A stretch of DNA of 64,000 nt from JAJFJD01 sp965228975 (GTDB lineage Bacteria; Pseudomonadota; Alphaproteobacteria; UBA8366), in contig OZ245851.1 in assembly GCA_965228975.1 (NCBI GenBank), forward strand, positions 2,666,001-2,730,000, in the 5' to 3' direction. The notes under the pieces are model-generated. The model was given only the letters and a program-made list of their open reading frames with translations, was not told the DNA's origin and searched no databases. This document shows, in pieces, positions 61,232 through 64,000 of this stretch (position 1 is the stretch's first letter; every line of letters starts with the position of its first letter). A program made the position numbers and the translations under genes.

Positions 61232-61738
61232 ATGGAGCTGTCGGTGCGAACACTAATCGTCTACTACACACGAACGGGCACTACCCGAACGCTCGCCGAC
61301 GCCTTGGCCGCGGAACTGAAGGCCGATATCGACGAGATCCAGTGCGAGCGGTACCGGCCCGGCGGCCTGCGATACCTGCTTGCAGGGTTCGACAGCGTCC
61401 GCGGCAACCTGCCGCCGATCCGCATGCCGGCGAAAAATCCGGTGGAGTATGACCTTGTCTTGATCGGCGCCCCGGTCTGGACGAGCTATCCCGCTCTTCC
61501 GATCCGCGCCTATCTCGACCGTGCACCCGAGCTGCCCGAGCGGATCGCCGTTTTCCTGACCTTTGGCGAGCATTCGCCACCGGAAAAGGCCGTTGGGATG
61601 ATCTCGTCCCTGCTGCCGCGCCAGATCGAGGCGGCGCTCACCCTCAGCAGCGACGAGGTCCGGGGCGGAGCCCTCCAGGAAGCGGTCCGACGCTTTGCGG
61701 CCGGCTTACAGCGCGGAACCGGACCCGACGGCAGCTAG
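61232..61738 (+). CDS. Flavodoxin-like fold protein
   Basis: A 168-residue flavodoxin-like protein. The FMN phosphate loop is YYTRTGTTRTLAD; LIGAPVWTSYPALPIRAYL is the second FMN-contact region. Similar small proteins are annotated flavodoxin or NAD(P)H:quinone oxidoreductase-like. It stands alone between a divergent symporter and a converging enoyl-CoA hydratase, sharing a CTAG stop with the latter. Confidence 0.86.
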   Translation: MELSVRTLIVYYTRTGTTRTLADALAAELKADIDEIQCERYRPGGLRYLLAGFDSVRGNLPPIRMPAKNPVEYDLVLIGAPVWTSYPALPIRAYLDRAPELPERIAVFLTFGEHSPPEKAVGMISSLLPRQIEAALTLSSDEVRGGALQEAVRRFAAGLQRGTGPDGS

Positions 61739-62541
61739 TCGTTTTCACCGATGAGACTTGGCCAATCGGGCACTCGTTTTTCGTTGAAGGCCGCGAGCCC
61801 TTCCTTGTGATCATCGGTTGCAAACAGCAGGGCCAATTCCGATTGGCCGTGGGCGAGCGAGTCATCCTCGGTCATCTCCCACATGCGGCACAACGCGACC
61901 TTTCCGCGACGGACCGATGTGGGCGATTTATCCAGGATGCGGTCGACCAGCCATTGCACCTTGGCGTCCAATTCCGCCGCCGGCACCACATGATTCAGCA
62001 ATCCCATGTCCTTGGCGGCGGCGGCGTCGACAAATTCGCCGGTAATCGCCATTTCCATGAGGACCCGGCGCGGGATGAGTCGGCGGAGCGACGCGACGAT
62101 AAGCATCGGAAAGAGCCCGATCTTTACCTCCGGCAGGCCGAACCGCGCATGATCCGCCGCCACGGCCATATCGCAGAGCGACAGGACGCCGAGACCACCG
62201 GCCAACGCATCACCGTTGACGCGCGCGATCAGAGGCTTGCTGAACTTCCGGACGCCGCGGGCGAATTGGACATAGGGGTGTTCCAGCGCTGACTCGTCCA
62301 GCGTCAGCGCGGTGTATTGCGTGTCGGGTTTGAGATCTGCCCCGGCCGAAAACGCCTTCTCGCCTGCCCCCGTCAACACCACGGCCCGGATGGATGCGTC
62401 CGCATCGGCAACGGATAGCGCCGAAAGAAGTGCATCGAAGACCACGCCATTCAAGGCATTCCGCCGATTCGGCCGGTTGATCGTAAGCCACTGAACCGCG
62501 CCACGGCGGTCGGTCAAAACGATATCGCTAGCGCTGTTCAT
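61735..62541 (-). CDS. Enoyl-CoA hydratase/isomerase family protein
   Basis: A 268-residue crotonase. RPNRRNALNGVVFDAL, AGEKAFSAGADLK (oxyanion hole), and VNGDALAGGLGVLSLCDMAVAADHARFGLPEVKIGLFP are family blocks. One of the two catalytic acidic residues is seen at the LPEVKIG position; the other (usually a Glu in the GGG-x-E segment) reads GGLGV, so hydratase activity is uncertain. The ATG at 62541 is the likely start. Confidence 0.88.
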   Translation of the reverse strand: MNSASDIVLTDRRGAVQWLTINRPNRRNALNGVVFDALLSALSVADADASIRAVVLTGAGEKAFSAGADLKPDTQYTALTLDESALEHPYVQFARGVRKFSKPLIARVNGDALAGGLGVLSLCDMAVAADHARFGLPEVKIGLFPMLIVASLRRLIPRRVLMEMAITGEFVDAAAAKDMGLLNHVVPAAELDAKVQWLVDRILDKSPTSVRRGKVALCRMWEMTEDDSLAHGQSELALLFATDDHKEGLAAFNEKRVPDWPSLIGEND

Positions 62542-62670
62542 GAGTGGTTTCCATCGCTCCGTTCTTTTCCTACCCTGCGCCCGAACAAACCACGGCTCGG
62601 CCCGCAAGAAAACGGCATTCGTTCAAGCCGCTACGCGCGCGGGGCCAAACCCTCGTGGGCTGCGCACCGT

Positions 62671-64000
62671 ATGACCGCCGACGTCGTCTCCCCTGCCGAC
62701 TATACGCCCTTCCGACGGGGCGCGATCCTGGCGTCGGTCACGCTGTCGCAAACGCTGTACGGCATGACCTTCCTGATGGTCACGGTCATCCTGCCACAGA
62801 TGCAAGGCAGCCTGTCGGCCACGCAGGACCAGATTTCCTGGATCGTCACACTGAATATCCTGGCCACCGCCATCATGACGCCGATGGCCGGCTGGTTGAG
62901 CGCGACATTCGGCTGGCGCAACGTGATGCTGTACTGCCTTGCCGGTTTCACGATCTCGACGGTCCTGTGCGGCATGGCGGAATCGCTGGAATCACTCATC
63001 GTCTACCGCATTCTTCAGGGCGGCTTCGGCGCGCCGATGACACCGCTATCGAATGCCATTCTCCTGGCCATTTACCCGAAGCGGCAGCATGGCACGGTAA
63101 CCGCCATCTTCGGAATGGGCGTCGTGGTCGGGCCGATCTTCGGCCCGGTATTCGGGGGCGCGCTGAGCGAAATCTACGATTGGCGCTGGACCTTTTGGCT
63201 GATCGTCCCGATCAGCGCCGTCGCCTGGGCCGGGCTCTGGGCCTCCCTCGTGGAAGGCGGCCGGGAACGCGGCGTGCGGTTCGATTGGGCGGGTTTCCTC
63301 TCGCTCTCCCTGGCGGTCACCTGCCTGCAGCTCATCCTCGACCGCGGGCAACAAGAGGACTGGTTCGATTCCCGCGAGATCATCATCGAGACCGCGATCG
63401 CCGGCGTCGCGCTCTACGTCTTCATCGTGCACAGCCTGACCGCCCGCGCGCCATTCCTGAACCCGCGCCATCTGCTCGACCGGAATTATAGCCTCGGTCT
63501 GATCATCGTTTTGGTCTACGGCATGCTGAATTTCACACCGATGGTGATGTTGCCACCGATGCTCAAAGACCTGATGGATTATCCTGATTCCATTATAGGA
63601 TTTTTGATCGCCTGCCGTGGCATCGGTGCCGTTATCGGCTTCTTCCTGGCGATGTGGATCGGCAAGCTCGATCCCCGGATCGGTATGACGGTCGGGTTCG
63701 GCGTCCAAGCGGTATCCGGCATCATGATGATGCAGTTCGATATGACGGTCACGAACGCCGAGGTCGCGGTGACAAGCATCATGCAGGGGACGGCCGTCGG
63801 GTTGATCTGGGTGCCGCTGGTCGTCGCCACCTTCTCGACACTCGACCGGCGTTTCCTGTCGGAATCCACCGGCGTCTTCCATCTTCTGCGAAACCTGGGC
63901 AGTAGCATCTTTATTTCGGCCAGCGTCACGACATTGGTGCGCACCGGGCAGATGAACCACGCTTGGCTGACCGAATACATCTCGCCCTTTAACGAACGGC
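62671..64000 (+). CDS. MFS transporter, DHA2/EmrB-like (partial, C-terminus off window)
   Basis: An open frame from an ATG at 62671 to the right edge with no stop, 443 codons so far. At least ten hydrophobic helices. The N-terminal VTLSQTLYGMTFLMVTVILPQMQGSLSATQDQISWIVTLN and the RILQGGFGAPMTPLSN (motif C region GPIFGPVFGGALSEIYDWRWTFW) match DHA2-type 14-helix drug exporters. Likely a proton-coupled efflux pump; no membrane-fusion partner is seen in the window. Confidence 0.9.
   Translation, partial: MTADVVSPADYTPFRRGAILASVTLSQTLYGMTFLMVTVILPQMQGSLSATQDQISWIVTLNILATAIMTPMAGWLSATFGWRNVMLYCLAGFTISTVLCGMAESLESLIVYRILQGGFGAPMTPLSNAILLAIYPKRQHGTVTAIFGMGVVVGPIFGPVFGGALSEIYDWRWTFWLIVPISAVAWAGLWASLVEGGRERGVRFDWAGFLSLSLAVTCLQLILDRGQQEDWFDSREIIIETAIAGVALYVFIVHSLTARAPFLNPRHLLDRNYSLGLIIVLVYGMLNFTPMVMLPPMLKDLMDYPDSIIGFLIACRGIGAVIGFFLAMWIGKLDPRIGMTVGFGVQAVSGIMMMQFDMTVTNAEVAVTSIMQGTAVGLIWVPLVVATFSTLDRRFLSESTGVFHLLRNLGSSIFISASVTTLVRTGQMNHAWLTEYISPFNER

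Noticed and set aside
1..64000. tRNA, rRNA, CRISPR array, insertion sequence or prophage
   Set aside because: No cloverleaf-like or ribosomal sequence, no regularly spaced direct repeats, and no transposase, integrase or phage proteins seen in any gap or frame.

Overview
The window is high-GC and densely coded on both strands. Shine-Dalgarno sites are mostly GGAG/GAGG-like. The gene families (SoeABC sulfite dehydrogenase, a TauE/SafE exporter paired with a TIGR02186 protein, DUF3572, many acyl-CoA enzymes, TauD/PhyH dioxygenases, a VPLPA-type C-terminal sorting signal) suggest a free-living, probably marine, Rhodospirillales-like alphaproteobacterium. That placement is inference from gene content. 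I see no rRNA, tRNA, CRISPR, integrase, transposase or phage genes, and no gene-free stretch longer than about 280 bases. The genes at both window edges are cut off.

Layout. (1) 1-4.5 kb: partial coiled-coil protein, PhyH dioxygenase divergent from a LysR regulator, class II aldolase. (2) 4.6-14.4 kb: sulfur oxidation island. It holds a rhodanese, TauE/SafE exporter, TIGR02186 protein, soeA-soeB-soeC, a TusA-like carrier, a GNAT, a CAP-domain surface protein and a persulfide dioxygenase-rhodanese fusion. Together they can mobilise persulfide sulfur, oxidise it to sulfite, and either oxidise sulfite to sulfate with electrons to quinone or export it. (3) 14.4-20.2 kb: glycerate kinase, sulfatase, photolyase, RNA methyltransferase. 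(4) 20.2-25.4 kb: tightly overlapping minus-strand operon of DUF3572, a TPR/O-GlcNAc-transferase-like protein and a three-subunit HcnABC/opine-oxidase-like flavoenzyme. (5) 25.4-35 kb: flavin monooxygenase-like protein, trans-aconitate methyltransferase, lipoprotein, isocitrate/isopropylmalate dehydrogenase-like enzyme, ornithine cyclodeaminase-like protein, TauD dioxygenase, a degenerate HtrA-like protein, and a hydroxyacid-oxoacid transhydrogenase followed by a D-2-hydroxyglutarate dehydrogenase-like flavoprotein. (6) 35-47 kb: orphan multi-PAS hybrid histidine kinase, enolase-superfamily enzyme, acyl-CoA carboxyltransferase, phosphoesterase, GST, glutaryl-CoA dehydrogenase-like enzyme, and a thiolase/3-hydroxyacyl-CoA dehydrogenase pair resembling PaaJ/PaaH. 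(7) 47-64 kb: D-cysteine desulfhydrase/cysteate lyase-like PLP enzyme, second sulfatase, SDR, large metallophosphoesterase fusion, a glutaredoxin-like/DinB protein, an acyl-CoA catabolic group (ADP-forming ligase, two acyl-CoA dehydrogenases, SDR, MaoC, enoyl-CoA hydratase), a sodium/solute symporter and a truncated MFS exporter.

The most striking signal is at 52586-53347 (minus strand). A thioredoxin-fold/DinB fusion has an in-frame UGA exactly where the first cysteine of its CxxC redox motif should be. A strong ribosome binding site lies upstream. A perfect 8-bp stem-loop sits 23 nt after the UGA. This fits a selenocysteine codon with a bacterial SECIS element and suggests a selenoprotein family that ordinary gene calling would truncate to 212 residues. 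Other notable points are an HtrA-like protein lacking all three catalytic residues, four convergent gene pairs that share one palindromic CTAG as both stop codons, and a dispersed hairpin repeat found only in intergenic gaps.
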